Translations under genes and position numbers: made by a program
Notes under the pieces: generated by a model
What the model was told of the DNA's origin: nothing
What the model saw: only the letters and a program-made list of their open reading frames with translations
Database searches by the model: none
Part shown: piece after piece, positions 34,513 through 49,524 of the stretch
Position numbering within the stretch: the stretch's first letter is position 1
How the letters are laid out: each line of letters starts with the position of its first letter
From: Coprinus comatus
Taxonomy: Eukaryota > Basidiomycota > Agaricomycetes > Agaricales > Agaricaceae
Reading direction: 5' to 3'
Length of the DNA stretch: 64,000 nt
NCBI GenBank assembly: GCA_034638255.1
Contig: JAWPGT010000007.1
Location: 434,001-498,000 of the forward strand

Positions 34513-34754
34513 TATGGAGTGGTGGGGGTTGCAGGCAAGAAGAGTATTGTTGGTGCAACGGACCGCATAATATATTAGAGTGTGAACTGGTTTGCATGGC
34601 CATGCGCGACTGCGAGCTGGTTCGATTGACAAATTGACTCTCCGACTCACGCGTTGTCGCGTCTGCCCATAAAGCCACCTGACCTGGCATCATATTCCCG
34701 AGCACACCGTTCCCCTCGTCGCCGCCGCCCAACACCATGCAAACGGCATCCAGG

Positions 34755-37548
34755 ATGCCTGGAAACACGAATCCGCCCGTAAAGATATACAATGCTGTCT
34801 ATTCCTCAGTCCAGGTACGCCCTTGCCGTTATACCCAATTAATTGCTGCTGACACGGTCGCGTCGCCAGGTATATGAGTGCATGGTCCGGGGTATCGCGG
34901 TAATGCGCAGGCGCAACGATTCCTATGTCAATGCAACACAAATCCTCAAAGTTGCCGGCGTTGATAAAGGCCGCCGCACCAAGATTCTGGAGAAGGAAAT
35001 CCTACCCGGAAAGCATGAGATCGTGCAAGGTGGATATGGAAAATATCAGGGGACTTGGTCGGTCTTTCTTCCCTTGTCACCATCCCTGGTTACCAGCTGA
35101 ACACACTTGTCATTCCAGGATTCCTCTAGAACGAGGGCGTGACATCGCACTTCAGTATGGGGTAGCACCTCTGTTATCTCCACTCTTTGACTTTCAGCCA
35201 GCAACCAATTCTCTTGGATCCCTTCCGGTCAATACACCCTCTGGCGCTACATCTCCCCGACCTCTGTCAGCATCCTCGTCCTATTCAAATGCAGGCAACA
35301 GTAACAACTATGCACCAGCAATCCCGTCCACTCTTGCCCCACCACCTATCATGCCTGGTTCCGCCCTTCGCCTCCTAAACCAGGGCCGTGCTCAAGGCCT
35401 ATTCACCCCCTCTACTTCAGATTTGGCCGCAAAATCAAACAACTTCAATTCGCCATCACCCTACTACAACTCCAGCTTCTCCCAACCCCCGTATTCCCAA
35501 ACGCCGCCCCTTTCCTCCTTAAAAAGGAATCGGTCGGAGGCTGATGCCGACACTATCATGGCACCAGCACCAGCTCTTGGTCAATCCAATTCTTCAGATT
35601 TAGATCATGTAGCTCAAAACCCCTCTCATGTAGATGGCCGACTATCATCACTTGCCCCTCCGAGCAATGGCGAAGAAAATCCCTCACCCGCCAAAAGGCC
35701 TCGACGTGATGACTCTCCATCTCGATATTCTGCTTCTCAAGAGTCTTGGCCGCCTTCATCACAGACCCAATTTACATCTGTAGCATCGACACAATCAACT
35801 ATGAATGGTTTGTCGTTTCCTTCAACTTTAGAACCTATCACCAATGGGAGTGCAGATAATGGCTCAGAACATGTAACTTTTACGACAAGATTTGCATCAA
35901 AACCTACCGCACCTCGTGGTTTGGATCCTTCAGCACCCCTCAAAGATGGCCGAAGGGCAGCAGTTATAGCAGCAATTTGTCAACGAGATGATCCAACCCC
36001 TGTCCTTGACCTTCTGCGTGAAATTTCTTCGGACCCCACGATGAATCCTAACCCTGGTGTTTTCGATATCGATACGGTTCTTGATGACCAAGGCCATAAT
36101 TCTCTTCATCTAGCAGCAAGTCTGGCTCGACAACGAATAGTTGATTCTCTGATAATAAACGGTGCAGATGTGCATCGTGGCAATTACTTGGGTGAAACGC
36201 CATTAATCCGAGCTTGTCTTGCAACACATAACGCAGACCAACAATGCTTCAATACTCTCGTGGCTTCATTACATCAGTCCATACGAACATTAGATACCTC
36301 AAAGAAGTCTGTTCTGCATCATATCGTTGCTTTGGCAGGTGTGAAAGGCCGAGCAGTACCTGCAAGATACTACCTTGATCAAATTCTATATTGGATAGCA
36401 CAACATCAAGGAGGTGACTTCCGATCACTAGTGGATCTTCAGGATGAACATGGAGATACTGCGTTAAATATTGCTGCTCGGGTGGGTAACCGGAGTCTTG
36501 TTCGGACACTATTGGATGTGAACGCCAACCGAACACTACCAAATAAATTGGGACTGCGGCCTGGGGATTTTGGTGTGGAAACAGAGGTAGCGTTCAACTT
36601 AAATGTTTCATCTTACATTGCTAATGTAGGGGTTCAGGAGCTCGGTGGTGGTCTCAAGGCAGAAGATATTCTATCATCACTAAGGAGTGGTCCACTGTTG
36701 CCTGTACAAAAGAGCCAAGATGTTATTGCAGGTAATCATCATGTTATACCATTCATTGTCATTGTTAATCGCATGCGCAGACATGACTTCAATGATTCAG
36801 AGTCTAAGTACAGACTTTCAAGCTGAGCTAAAAGCAAAGCAAGACGCTCTTGATGTAACACAAGCACATCTACGTGCAGCGACTCGTGAACTTTCAGAAA
36901 AGCGTAAACAGATACAAGCATGGCAAGCTCGGTGTGCTGAGCTGGACCAAATCAATCAACGAGTACGAAACGTCGAAAAGGCACTTGCGGATGAGGATCA
37001 ATTCGATTGGACAGGTCGTACGGACCTTCACAGGAGGGATGCCCGAGAAACTGCCGGCCCAGCATTTTCATATCGAGGAATAAATTCAACGATGGTTGGA
37101 ATCGGTGGTGCTGTGGATATTTCTGTGAATGTGGATTCTGAACCTCCTATTCCCGCGGGTGATAGCGAAGCAAGCTTAATTAGATTACGAAGGTTAAGAA
37201 TTTGGCATCAAAGAATGGAGGATATTGTGAAGATGAGGTTGACAAGTTTACAAGGCGCAAGTGCGGAAAAAGAGTATCAGTGTAAGAAAATTGTGGCCCT
37301 TTGTACCGGAATACCCATTGATAAGGTGGAGGACGTGAGTATTTAACAAATTTTCTCGCCATTTATCTCTAAGTGAAGCCTATCTAGATGCTGGAGAATC
37401 TTGTTATCGCTGTGGAAAGCGAATCGCAGATTGTGGATATCGGTCGTGTTTCAGGCTTCATGCAAAAGGTAGGCATTCCCTTCCATCCATGTCTTTGGGG
37501 AGTTGAAGTCTCATAGCAGTATTCCAGGTCAGAGATGGTATCATTTAA
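34755..37548 (+). CDS. MBP1: APSES/ankyrin transcription factor, Mbp1/Swi4 type (MBF/SBF)
   Basis: This is the DNA-binding subunit of the G1/S transcription complex. Exon 1 starts [20 protein letters not shown]. The KilA-N/APSES domain continues [40 protein letters not shown] and [20 protein letters not shown], then [21 protein letters not shown] across an intron. A Ser/Pro-rich linker carries a basic AKRPRRDD (likely nuclear signal). Ankyrin repeats include [36 protein letters not shown] and [21 protein letters not shown] coiled coil ([20 protein letters not shown]) is followed by the C-terminal helical region that pairs with Swi6 ([20 protein letters not shown]). It ends KVRDGII at 37548. 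The order and length, about 850 residues, are typical. Confidence 0.92.
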
Positions 37549-37772
37549 GAGATCTCTCTGATAGTTTCGCCTTTGCACTTTTGGTGTATTGTTATATTTT
37601 ATTCGTGATATGGTACTGTGTATCTATGCTGTGTCTTACATTTATTATTTTCGTCTTCTGCTCTCCGCTCATCTGTACGTACGCTTTCATGAACAATTCA
37701 TTGTGAATACAGCTTTCTACATCATCAAACCAGAGTACATGGAAGCAAAATAAATAACAAGTTAACGAACCT

Positions 37773-39775
37773 CTACTCCTCTGTAGTATACAATTGAAAG
37801 TTTCTATTGTACGTCCCCGACGCCATCATGTTTCCGTCACTCGAAATGTCCACCGACATGACCTTACCAGCGTCAGTAGTAAGTGTACGAAGAAGTTGCC
37901 AATCATCAGCACTCCAAATTTTAACAAGACCATCATATCCCGCACTGGCGAAAAACAAACCAGAACGATAGCGCCATTCTTCGGATGTCCAACCACTCGA
38001 TACCTCGGAACTGTTGGCATCCCTTTCCGTATCTGGAGTGTCACGAGGCTTGTCGTCTTCCTCGACACCGTTCATTTTTGCGTCGCTATCTGCGTCAGTG
38101 GAAGGTTTGAGTGTTTGGGGTTTGTAGAACATGTCATTTGCGTAGAAGAATCGTATATCGGAAACATTGGAAAGATGTGCTGGGATGGTATAAAGTGCCT
38201 TGAGTGATCGGATGTCCCACAAACGAATAGTATCGTCACCAGAGCCTGTAGCGACTTGATATCTAAAAGGAATGTGAGGAGGTATAACATAAAGGAAGAA
38301 AAACTCCGGACCCATTTGGTGAGAATGCGATTGAGTATATCCCTTGCACATGGCCATCGAGAACCATAGCTGTACGACCAGTTCGAAGGTCCCAAGCCCG
38401 ACCAATTGCATCAAGACCGCTGTGACAATAAATTAGGGATTATATAAAATGAAGGTAGATGAGCATATACCCGGAGACAACCAAAGCACCGTCGTTCTGA
38501 AATTCGACGGCAAAGACTTCTTTGGAGTGACCCTCTTGTAGGAGGAGTTCTTTTGAGGTATTGATGTCCCATAGACGCCAGGTAGTATCGAAGCTGGCAC
38601 TTGCGACATAGTCACCAGATGAGTGGATTGCTACGCGACACACACGGTCTTCGTGTCCTTTCATAACTGACAATGGCTGGTCGCTGAAATTCCATATTAG
38701 CATTTCATCATGATGGCCAGATGATTAACTGACTTGTTTATTGACCAGAGGTTTACATTACCCTCCCCTCCACCGCTTGCAAGATTAACAGCGTCGGGGC
38801 TTTGTGATAGCGTTGCTTGGGGATGCCATGCCACACCAGATACTTTATCACTGTGCCCTATACTTAGCATCAATGTCGAGAACATTTGTCATGGAATATT
38901 TATAACGAACCTCGTAGTGCGCGTATTTCTCTACATGATGGAAGACTCCAAAGTTTAACTGTACCCGACCAACCTCCAGTTGCTAGAATCTGGTTGTTTG
39001 GCGCAAAACGTACTTGTGCAACTGGTCGTTCGTCACCAATTTGAGATCCCATATTAGAGAATTTCTGTGTGAGAAGTGAGCTAAAGTGTCGTAAGTTGCG
39101 AACAGCTGTTGTTCACGGACCTTCACTTCATTGAAGACCTTTTTGCGTATATCAACAATACGACCAAGATCCATTTTGCTATCTATCCGCTGTTGGGCAA
39201 CCCGCTTTTGAGCTCTGTTGGGAAAGGCAAATGGAGGCAACAGTAAGCACCTTTTACTGAACAAGACCTATTGGTAGCATAAATCCAACCTGGGTAGTGA
39301 AAACTCTGCTATTTTTCTTCTGGCTTCTAGTAGTTCTAGTGTCCCAGGTGTGTAAAATTCTTCTTCCTATTTAGCCAAGTGAGTATAACAACTTCTACAA
39401 GTCGAAATACATACATTGTCGCTTTCTTCAGACGATGTGTCCGAATCCACTGCCATAGCATCTTCTCCCCGGGCAGCATTTATCTGAGATAGTACATAGA
39501 TGAGACGGTCCCTACGGTCTGCCGCCTGGTCGTATATTCAGTATGAACATGAAAATTATAAAGATAGCACTTACCCGTTCACCGAACAGTGTTATAGGTT
39601 CCCCAATCTCTCTTAGGCGTGCTTTGACGCGATTGTCGTCTGTAGGCACCGCCAATGAACGGGCCTTTTTCTTACGCTCAAGCTCATCGAGAAGAGCCTT
39701 ATTCTCCTGACGTGCACGTTCTGAACCGAGGTAGTCGCCATCGTCGACGAGGGTGTCAAAAGTGAGTTCAGGCAT
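37773..39775 (-). CDS. PRP4: U4/U6 small nuclear ribonucleoprotein Prp4
   Basis: Prp4 is a WD40 component of the U4/U6 di-snRNP and tri-snRNP. The start [20 protein letters not shown] is at 39775. The PRP4/SFM motif follows as [20 protein letters not shown], then [20 protein letters not shown]. The propeller includes [112 protein letters not shown] and [20 protein letters not shown]. It ends [15 protein letters not shown] at 37773. About 60 charged residues (roughly 37985-38110, rich in Asp, Glu, Thr) are inserted between the last two blades. It is divergent from the NDR kinase, with only 73 bp between start codons. Confidence 0.92.
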
Positions 39776-39848
39776 AGTCGTGGTAAGTGATCACGGGAGG
39801 TGCGTGGGGATACATGTGTGCATTTCAATTTCCTGGGCAGTAACCACC

Positions 39849-41726
<1,878 letters not shown>

Positions 41727-42203
41727 GGTTGAAGATGTACGCGGACTGGATCGCGGACACGCATACCATGCTCTTCAACACGTTTACTAATACGATTCAA
41801 TTCAATGGATATCTGGGCTCTTGGTCTCTTTTTCGTACATTTTCTAGTTTTATTGCTGTCTGCTAATTGTATCCTTCGGGTTTGGAGAGTACCCGTTTGT
41901 TATCAACGGATGAAAGATCAAATTCAAATTTACATATTTCCGACGAAGAGACATTCTCCCATAAGACGGCAAGCGGTCCTTCCGGACCGGTTTGAGTGGT
42001 AAGTATGCAACCTGTGACCTCCCAAAGCCATGCAAGGGTTAACTCAGGCCGGCTTTCCGAAGTTGTGTACCGTTTTCTGGCATCTTGATGAATATTTCAG
42101 CCGTCTAATCGATATAAGCTAAAATCACCCACACTTCACTTTCCCTACCATCCTTCATACCCCACTTAGTATACTTACGCTTGACGTGAGGATATAGCAG
42201 GAA
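41727..42203. other. intergenic region, no gene seen
   Basis: This is 3' flank of the NDR kinase and 5' flank of the arabinitol dehydrogenase-like gene. ORFs on both strands (for example 41805..42002) carry no motif. I saw no convincing TATA box close to 42204. Confidence 0.5.
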
Positions 42204-43851
42204 ATGGCGACAGCAGCCCTTGCACCAAGTAACATAGACATCTATAACCCACGCAATGTGTTGGACCATCCAGAATTCAGGGTTTTGACTCCTGGGGAGA
42301 AACCCAACTCGGACGCAAACATTGCTGCGTTCTACAACCCACAACATGAAATACATCTAGTAGAGAAGCCAAAGCCGAAGCCTGGACCTGGACAAGTATT
42401 ATTGCACGTTCGTGCTACTGGTATCTGTGGGTACGTTGCGAATACTTATCATCGATCTTATATTCTTTTGTTTTTGTTTTTACTGCCGAGAGACTGCGAG
42501 ATACAATTATATACTGATTAAATTTATTGGGAATATAGGAGTGATGTACATTTCTGGCAACATGGCAGAATTGGAGATTCAATGGTTGTTACTGACGAGG
42601 TAAACATAAGATATGGCACAGCGATTGAATCGGCATTTACCTAAATTTTACCCCTTATTAGTGTGGTTCTGGTCATGAAAGTGCAGGTGAAGTTGTCGAA
42701 GTTGGAGATGGTGTCACACAATGGAAAGCAGGTATGAATATCTTGGCGCTTCTATATAAGCTTTGGGAGTTAAAAGTATTAATAATAACTCTTTATGACG
42801 ACATAGGCGACAGAGTAGCAATCGAAGCAGGTGTGCCGTGCTCACAGCCTGCTTGTGATGCTTGTAGAACAGGAAGATATAATGCTTGCCCTGATGTTGT
42901 CTTCTTCTCTACTCCACCTTTCCATGGTACATGTCTAAGCTAATAATAACTGCGCTGCCATGAAAAAGCTAAACTGTTTCGTGATTAGGTACTTTGACTA
43001 GGTGGCATTTGCACCCAGCCCAATGGTTACACCGTCTACCAGATAATGTTTCTTTTGAAGAAGGTTCTCTTTGTGAACCCTTATCAGTTGCGCTTGCCGG
43101 AATTGAAAGGGCAAACTTACGCCTTGGTGACCCTACTCTAATCTGGTTAGTGTGGACTTCCATAATTCATCAGATCGTCCAATCTCAAGTGATCCTGTCA
43201 TTCATTTTAGTGGCGCGGGACCTATAGGGTTGGTTTCTCTTCTCTCTGCCCGTGCAGCGGGTGCCGAGCCAATTGTCATCACCGACCTTTTCCAATCTCG
43301 TCTTGACTTTGCCAAAAAGCTCGTACCAGGCGTACGTACCATTTTAATCAGTAAGGGCGCAACTCCCAAGGAACAAGCGGAAATTATCAAACAAGCCGCT
43401 GGTGGACCTCTGAAAATGGCTCTAGAGTGCACCGGTGTGGAAAGTAGCGTGCACACGGCGGTTCATGTAAGTTTTTCCCCTGCTCGCTGAAGGATGGTGA
43501 TAATTAATCACTTCATCAAGTCCATGCAATTTGGTGGCAAAGTTTTTATCATTGGTGTCGGAAAGAATGAACAAGTCGTAAGCTTTCCTTCTCTCACACT
43601 GATTATATGCTACACGCTGAATATAAATATATCAGTTCCCATTCATGCATCTCAGTGCCAACGAAATTGACGTCAGTTTCCAATACCGTTATGCAAACCA
43701 ATATCCCAAAGCAATTCGTCTCGTTTCTGCTGGTTTAATCAACCTCAAGCCTTTAGTTACTCACCGTTTCAAACTGGAAGATGCTATAAATGCATTTTAT
43801 GTTGCTGCCGATCCTACTCAAGGTGCTATTAAAGTTCAAATTCAGGATTGA
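42204..43851 (+). CDS. LAD1: zinc alcohol dehydrogenase, L-arabinitol-4-dehydrogenase-like
   Basis: These MDR-family enzymes oxidise L-arabinitol (to L-xylulose), xylitol or sorbitol with NAD+. The start [20 protein letters not shown] is at 42204. Then [20 protein letters not shown] carries the catalytic-zinc Cys and [11 protein letters not shown] the zinc His and Glu. The structural-zinc cysteines are in [17 protein letters not shown], and [20 protein letters not shown] follows. [20 protein letters not shown] leads to the NAD-binding loop [27 protein letters not shown] has an acidic residue after the second strand, as NAD(H) enzymes do. The late motif [20 protein letters not shown] is characteristic of the arabinitol/xylitol group. 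It ends KVQIQD at 43851. Choice between arabinitol, xylitol and sorbitol needs assay. Eight or so introns all keep frame. Confidence 0.87.
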
Positions 43852-44163
43852 TTTTTCCAGGATGGAGTCGAAGTTATGTTTATTTGTCATTTATGATGAC
43901 GCTTTTATTTCTTAGAAAAATGAAATGGCGAATTCATCTACTAGTGCTTGCATAACCGATATAAAAAGGGAACAAACTACCACTACTTGAAATTCAGAAA
44001 GCTTGATTACTGTACTAAAATACATACCATATCCCAGAACGAACTATTAATGAAAAAAGAAAGAACGTAGAACGCAGCGAAAAGAAAAATAACGATATCG
44101 CGGATGGGTCTTTTCGATGCCCCAAATCCAAATAAATATTACGCCCCAGAAAGAAAAGAAAAA
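43852..44163. other. convergent intergenic region
   Basis: This space lies between the 3' ends of the arabinitol dehydrogenase-like gene (+) and the Bye1-like gene (-). It is AT-rich with no ORF that makes sense, and presumably holds both 3' UTRs. Confidence 0.6.
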
Positions 44164-47100
44164 TCACCACCGACGAGCAGGACTGCCATTATCATCTTTG
44201 TTAGGTTGTCGTCTAGGCCAACCGGAATCGGTATGTCGCTGCTGACCTCCCCTATTTTTTCCTCCTCTTCGTCGTCTTCCCCCTCCATTGCCACCTCCCC
44301 CTCCTTCACCGCGCCAACCACCACCGCGCTCACGATCACGCCCAGATCTTTCTCCGCCGCCGTGTCCATGACCTTGCGGTGAAGGGAAATCACGGTCACG
44401 ATCATTTGGACTGTGCATTGGATGTCGTCCTGGTGGTGGCGGTGGATATAATGAAGAGTTTAAGTATCCCAGCGGCGGTGGACCAGGCGGAAGTCCTCCT
44501 GGAGGAGGGAATGGTGGCATTCCAGGCCAATGAGGTGGCGGTGGTATACCATGTGAATGGGGTCCTGGAGGTGGGGGAGAGGACCCTCCCGGGAACTGCG
44601 GAGGAAGACCAACAGGTAGATTAGAAGAAGCTAGTGTACGTAGGAGACCTTGAATTTGTTCCGGTGTTAGGGTCGCAACTTCTGCTGCTAGTGCAGCGGA
44701 ATCAACCCGAGGTGGAGCTCCTGGTGTTTGTGATGGAATGGTTGGTGCCCCAGGGATAGAACCAAGGGAAGGGATATGTGGAGGAGGTGGAACTGAAGGA
44801 GAGTGAGACAGAGGTGGAGGCATAAACATAGGCAAATTCGGTAGCGAGGTGATAGAAGGAGTTGTCGATGGTACGGGAGCTGGTGGTGTCGTTGAAGAAA
44901 CAGGAGGAGGATGGTCGAGTTTTCCTTTGCCCAGAATCCAGATCCCGAGCATGTAGTCTGCCTTCCGGATTTGGGGCAGTTTGAGGTCGTCAAGTAATTC
45001 TATGTAGTCTGGTAGTGGCGTGGTTGAGGAAAGAGGTATAAGGTACAATTCTCGACCCGGCGCCCATTCTTTTGGTCTTTGTCCCCAAGGAAAGATGAGA
45101 CCATGCCGGCTAGGAAGAAATTAGTAGGCTCCCTAAAAAGATGATAGATTAAGGAACATACTCTCGGGATTTGAGGTAGTCAGACAGGGCATCGAATGTT
45201 GCCTTCATTTCATCCGATACGGGCGAAAATGCAACTGCAACCAACTCCTTCGCTGGGTTGAGTCTAATTTGAGTCAGGAACTCGGAAGAACTTTTGGTCT
45301 GTACGCGTCCGTCAATTCGCAAATCCTCTGAAGGGAATAAGGTCCTCCACCATAAGTCATGGGGAGCTAGCGCACGGCCACCGATTTGCCGGGCATTTAC
45401 TGATGTTGCCTGTGGTGCAGCAGAATCTAGTGGCATGTGGATCTATCATGATCGGAGGGGATGAGTTTCCATTTGTTAATTTAGGATCAAAGGCTCAAAA
45501 TAACCATACCTTTCCGGTCCAACAGCGAGGTATAGCTTCAAATATAGCTTGAGGGTCATTTAAAATTGAACTAGAACCACGGGGGTTTCTTGTGTCCTCT
45601 TCCAGGAACATGTCAAAATCATCATCATTAGCAACAGCCGCCAATTCTGGTTCCATCACCACATCTTTTGGTAGGGCAGCTGGACGATCTGTATTCATAG
45701 CAGACAGCATACTTGCCGGCGGAGGTGACTTGGGTGTTGTCGAGATGTCTTCGTCCTTCGGGCCATTCCAAAGGGAGTTAAGATCGAATGAAAGACTACG
45801 TTGTCCATCCCCACGAGAAGCGAACGGCGAGATGCCTGTTTGCGTTGCAGAAATAGGTGAAGTAACCAATGTATGTGATGAACCAGGTGTTTGATCAGTA
45901 GAAATCATTCCATTTGATTGCTCCAGAGGCGATGCAGAAACTACAGCCCCCAAAGTAGAAGTCGATGTATCGATTGTTAGACCACTAGCACTAGTACCAG
46001 TGTCACCTCCATCATGCTCAGTCCCATCTTCATCAATATTGATCAAGTCTGCCAAATTCAGCTCCGGTTCCGGACCAGACATGAGAATATCCGACATGGA
46101 ATGCGAGAAGAGGGGTCTAAGCGGAGATGTAAGCATATCATCACTTCCTTGTCGTGAGTGCTGTTGCAGGATATGAGAAGGTAATGGTGGAGGAGCTCCC
46201 CAGGACTCCGTGATAGGACTTTGACTGGGAACTACGGGTGATTCGGGTGGCATAGACATGGAATTAGTCCGTTGCCTTTGTTGTTCCACGGCCTTTAATC
46301 GTTCTTTTCTCTCCCTTTCTCTCCGTTCCTCCTCCTCCTTCTCTCTCTCCCTCTGCGTCTCCAATTCCCTTGCCCTGGCAAATTCACCGTGGACATCTTC
46401 GATGTCTTCGAAACCCTTATGGGTGATTTTGGCTCGGGGAACCATAGATTTCTCTAGAATGGTTTGTTCCAAGGCCTCTTTCTCTGCAATCTTAATACTT
46501 TGTTGTGTTTCTTCGTCTGCTAACTCAGTTGAAGACATCAAGGATATTTCTTTAGGTGTAATACTTGCTGAGACTATCCGTTGATGGATCACAACACGGT
46601 CCACTTTACTCAAGTTGAATTGAAGCATCCGGAAACGGTCTCTGTACAACAGTGAGCCTTATTTGAGCTATAGTCTGGAAGGAAAGTACGCACTTGTATT
46701 TACCGCCAGCATGGGGGTGGCCAGATTTATCAGGTTCCGCATATATCTCAAACATACATTGTTCAAGATCTGCGGCGAACTGCTTGGACTCGTTGATCAA
46801 TGCCTCTTTCTCCTCTTCTGTCAATTCTTCCAATGGCTTGGATTCAAACGTCGGTTTCTGATCATCATCGCCCTCTTCAGTTTTTGCAGCGCGAACATGA
46901 GGATATCGCAAGAAAACGGGTTGGAAGAGTTCTTCTAATTTACCCAGGCAATACTTGCGCGTTGGGTCATCGGCAGTATCTGACCTTTTCCTCTTGGACG
47001 GAGGCGGCCTTTCAGCAGTACTTGTTCTGCGCTTCAATCTACTGTTTTTACTGGGTACGACGGGTGACATTGGTGTTTGCGATCGAGAAACTCGATGTCG

Positions 47101-48413
47101 GGATAGACGTTTCTGGTCCACATCGGATTCTGAACCGGACTCGGAATCGGATGATGAGACACGATGAGGGCGCCGCTGAATAAATTATCGCATAAACTAA
47201 AGACCTCCTTACAAGATAGGTGTAGATGAAGTACCTTGACTTTACCCTTGATTTCCTCGTCTGCAATATATTCATCCCCACTACCGTCGTCATGATCGGA
47301 TTCGGATTCGGAAGGTGGAAGGGGCAATGCTTTCGTACCAGCCGATTTTTTCGATTTTGTTTTCAGAGTGACGGTCTCGATATCATTACCACAGTCTTCG
47401 AGTGCCTCGGGGCCCTCCCATATCACTATTACACAATGAACACAAAGGGTCAGTCAGCCATCCACCAAACATGAGAAAAGATGTAATAAGAGAAATAATC
47501 GCACACTACGCAAGAGAAATATAGCAATTCCCTCGCAGTGTAACTTCCGCCATTGTGTGCTGTGCAGTACTACATATTACTCGGAAAGGAGCAATTAACT
47601 ACTCAGGGTTGGACAAACACTATGTCATGCAATTATGCAGTGTGTGTGTGCTCTCCAAGCGCCCGTGGTACACGACGATAGGCCACAGATGACTACGGTA
47701 CGTAGCTCAAAACGATGTGCATATATGCAGAATAGAATAGTTCCCCCCATCCCCATACTGATGGAACGCGGAACGAGAGATCGCAACGAGATGATCAATG
47801 GCGAAAGCTACAGCACGAATTTTTTGCAAAACAGATTTTGATGAAATTGCTCTTTCTCTCGGTACTGGACATACGGATACGAAGTGGTAGAGCAATTGCG
47901 TACTCACTAGTAGTTTTGCGACCGGTCGATTGTGTACAAGCTGGACATATGTATACATCTAAAAGTTGGGACTTGCTTAGCTCGGTTCATCTTAAAGCAG
48001 GTGTGACTCACTAATTTCCTCCGCATCGCGTTCGCTTATATCAACACAAATGAAGTGATACCTAGTGGCAAGTTGAGAAAGGGATAAAACAAGTGGGATA
48101 ATGCATACCAGAGTTTACATTCAGAACAGCGGATCATAGGTGAGCCATCGTCCCCCCTACTACATATGCAGTATACGACCTTTGGTACCTTCTGTTTTGT
48201 TTTCTTAAGGGATGGGGTGCGACTAGAGGAAATTGGTTTGAGGTTCTCCACCCCCATTGCAACATTCTGGGGTTCCTGTTTGATAGTCCTGCGAGGGTTA
48301 GATTTCGCCTTTGTTAGTGGCGTTGTTAATATAGTTGAAGTAGATGCTGTAGCTGTAGCTGTAGCAGCAGCAGCAGCGGCAGCGGCAGCCCTGGTCCTTG
48401 CGCGTGTGCTCAT
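44164..48413 (-). CDS. BYE1: Bye1/PHF3-type transcription elongation regulator (PHD-TFIIS-SPOC)
   Basis: Bye1-type proteins bind RNA polymerase II. The start at 48413 (MSTRARTR followed by an Ala run of nine) is chosen over the open frame upstream because it is the first ATG with a normal leader. The PHD finger has all eight ligands: VVYCICSRGDDGSPMIRCSE, CKLWYHFICVDISERDAEEI and VYICPACTQ. After a 482-nt intron and a basic Ser-rich region comes the TFIIS middle domain (TRKYCLGKLEELFQPVFLRY, EQCMFEIYAEPDKSGHPHAG, RFRMLQFNLSKVDRVVIHQR, IVSASITPKEISLMSSTELA). A linker with an Arg/Glu helix follows, then a SPOC domain (DSAAPQATSVNARQIGGRAL, SSSEFLTQIRLNPAKELVAV, KADYMLGIWILGKGKL). The C-terminus is Pro-rich, then Gly/Arg-rich (RGG-like), ending DNGSPARRW at 44164. 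The RGG tail suggests RNA contact. Confidence 0.88.
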
Positions 48414-49524
48414 CTTGAGATGCCAGTGAGTAGTGTTATCGACACCTGGCCAAAGAAAATCCTGGGAAAACCTGCTGACTAACCACTCAATGTGTTCGTT
48501 CGTTTGTTTCACGTGATACACAGGGTGCTTGGACCAAGTCCGAGTACGGTCCGAGTGAGCCCTGGCCTTTCGCAAGAACACCTTCCAACGACCATATGCA
48601 CCCAAAGTCTTATGATCACGAATATGGTACACTGTGCGGCCGGAACGGTTTAGAGAAGGACTTCTAATTCTCTCTCTCTCTCAATGTTTTCTTCTTGATC
48701 TGATGTCCTGGTCTATTATTCTTACAAATAATAAGCTCTAAGTATCGACCATCACCGGTCGCCATCAAACCGACAATCATATCATTTTCGATTATAGCCC
48801 TTGTTCTGGCTTCGTCATTGTTGATGTAAGCTTTTATGATTTTGATTTTTGGTTTATGGAATCGGTGGAGATGGCGCCTTTTATTCTTAAACAGTGGCCG
48901 CACACCACAGCCGGGAGACGGACGGAAAGCAGAGACAGACGTTTCAGTGACGACTGTAATGTAGTAACCCCTTGGGGCTATCAGATAAATATAGTTCTTC
49001 GACGCTGTGACCAGGTGTGTTTCCTAAAGCAGGTGTCCTGGACATGGCAGAGGCCGGAGACACAGGCGGAGAAATGGCGATTGGGGGCTTAATACTGGAT
49101 CCGTCCAACGGAGAAGGCTAGTCAGCATGGCTGATGGAACATGGTATGTGGGGAAATCGATGACATTGAACTATGCGTCATGGGAGACTGACTCAGTCAA
49201 CAAGGGAATAGTGTCAGACAGTGCACGCCTTGGAGGGGCAGCGACTGAGTCTCATTTAGTTAGTGTTCCGCCTCGCGGTCAGCCCTTGACGGCCACCGAT
49301 GTGCCCCACCGTCGCCCTTGCTTTCTAACTTTTCATTTCTATTCGGTTCAAGTAAGTCTGTCTATTTTTCCCAGCTTCTGCCGGTGTCTCTGATACCGTT
49401 GTCTCCAATGTGCTTCTCCCATCATACACGCGCAATCTCTCTTCACTTGTCACTTACTCCATTGCCCACACAGCCTCTCTCGTCGCTGTTCCAGACGACC
49501 TGCTGAGTGTCTGCTCTCTCCTTC
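48414..49524. other. 1.1-kb divergent promoter region, no supported gene
   Basis: This is the space between the start codons of the Bye1-like gene (-) and the CH-kinase gene (+). The minus-strand frame 48664-48903 is open and basic (KIIKAYINNDEARTRAIIEN) but has no ATG and no family I know. A short CT repeat sits near 48668-48682. It is the longest divergent spacer of the window, consistent with long 5' leaders. Confidence 0.5.

Noticed and set aside
41805..42002. Hydrophobic 65-residue ORF downstream of the NDR kinase
   Set aside because: No homologous pattern. It probably reflects the T-rich 3' flank.
46258..46584. Plus-strand Ser/Leu-rich ORF resembling membrane segments
   Set aside because: It is the antisense of the Arg/Glu-rich helix of the Bye1-like gene.
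48664..48903. Minus-strand open frame (KIIKAYINNDEARTRAIIEN) in the 1.1-kb divergent spacer
   Set aside because: It opens with GTG, has no ATG or convincing splice partner, and matches no family I know. Kept only as a note within the spacer entry.
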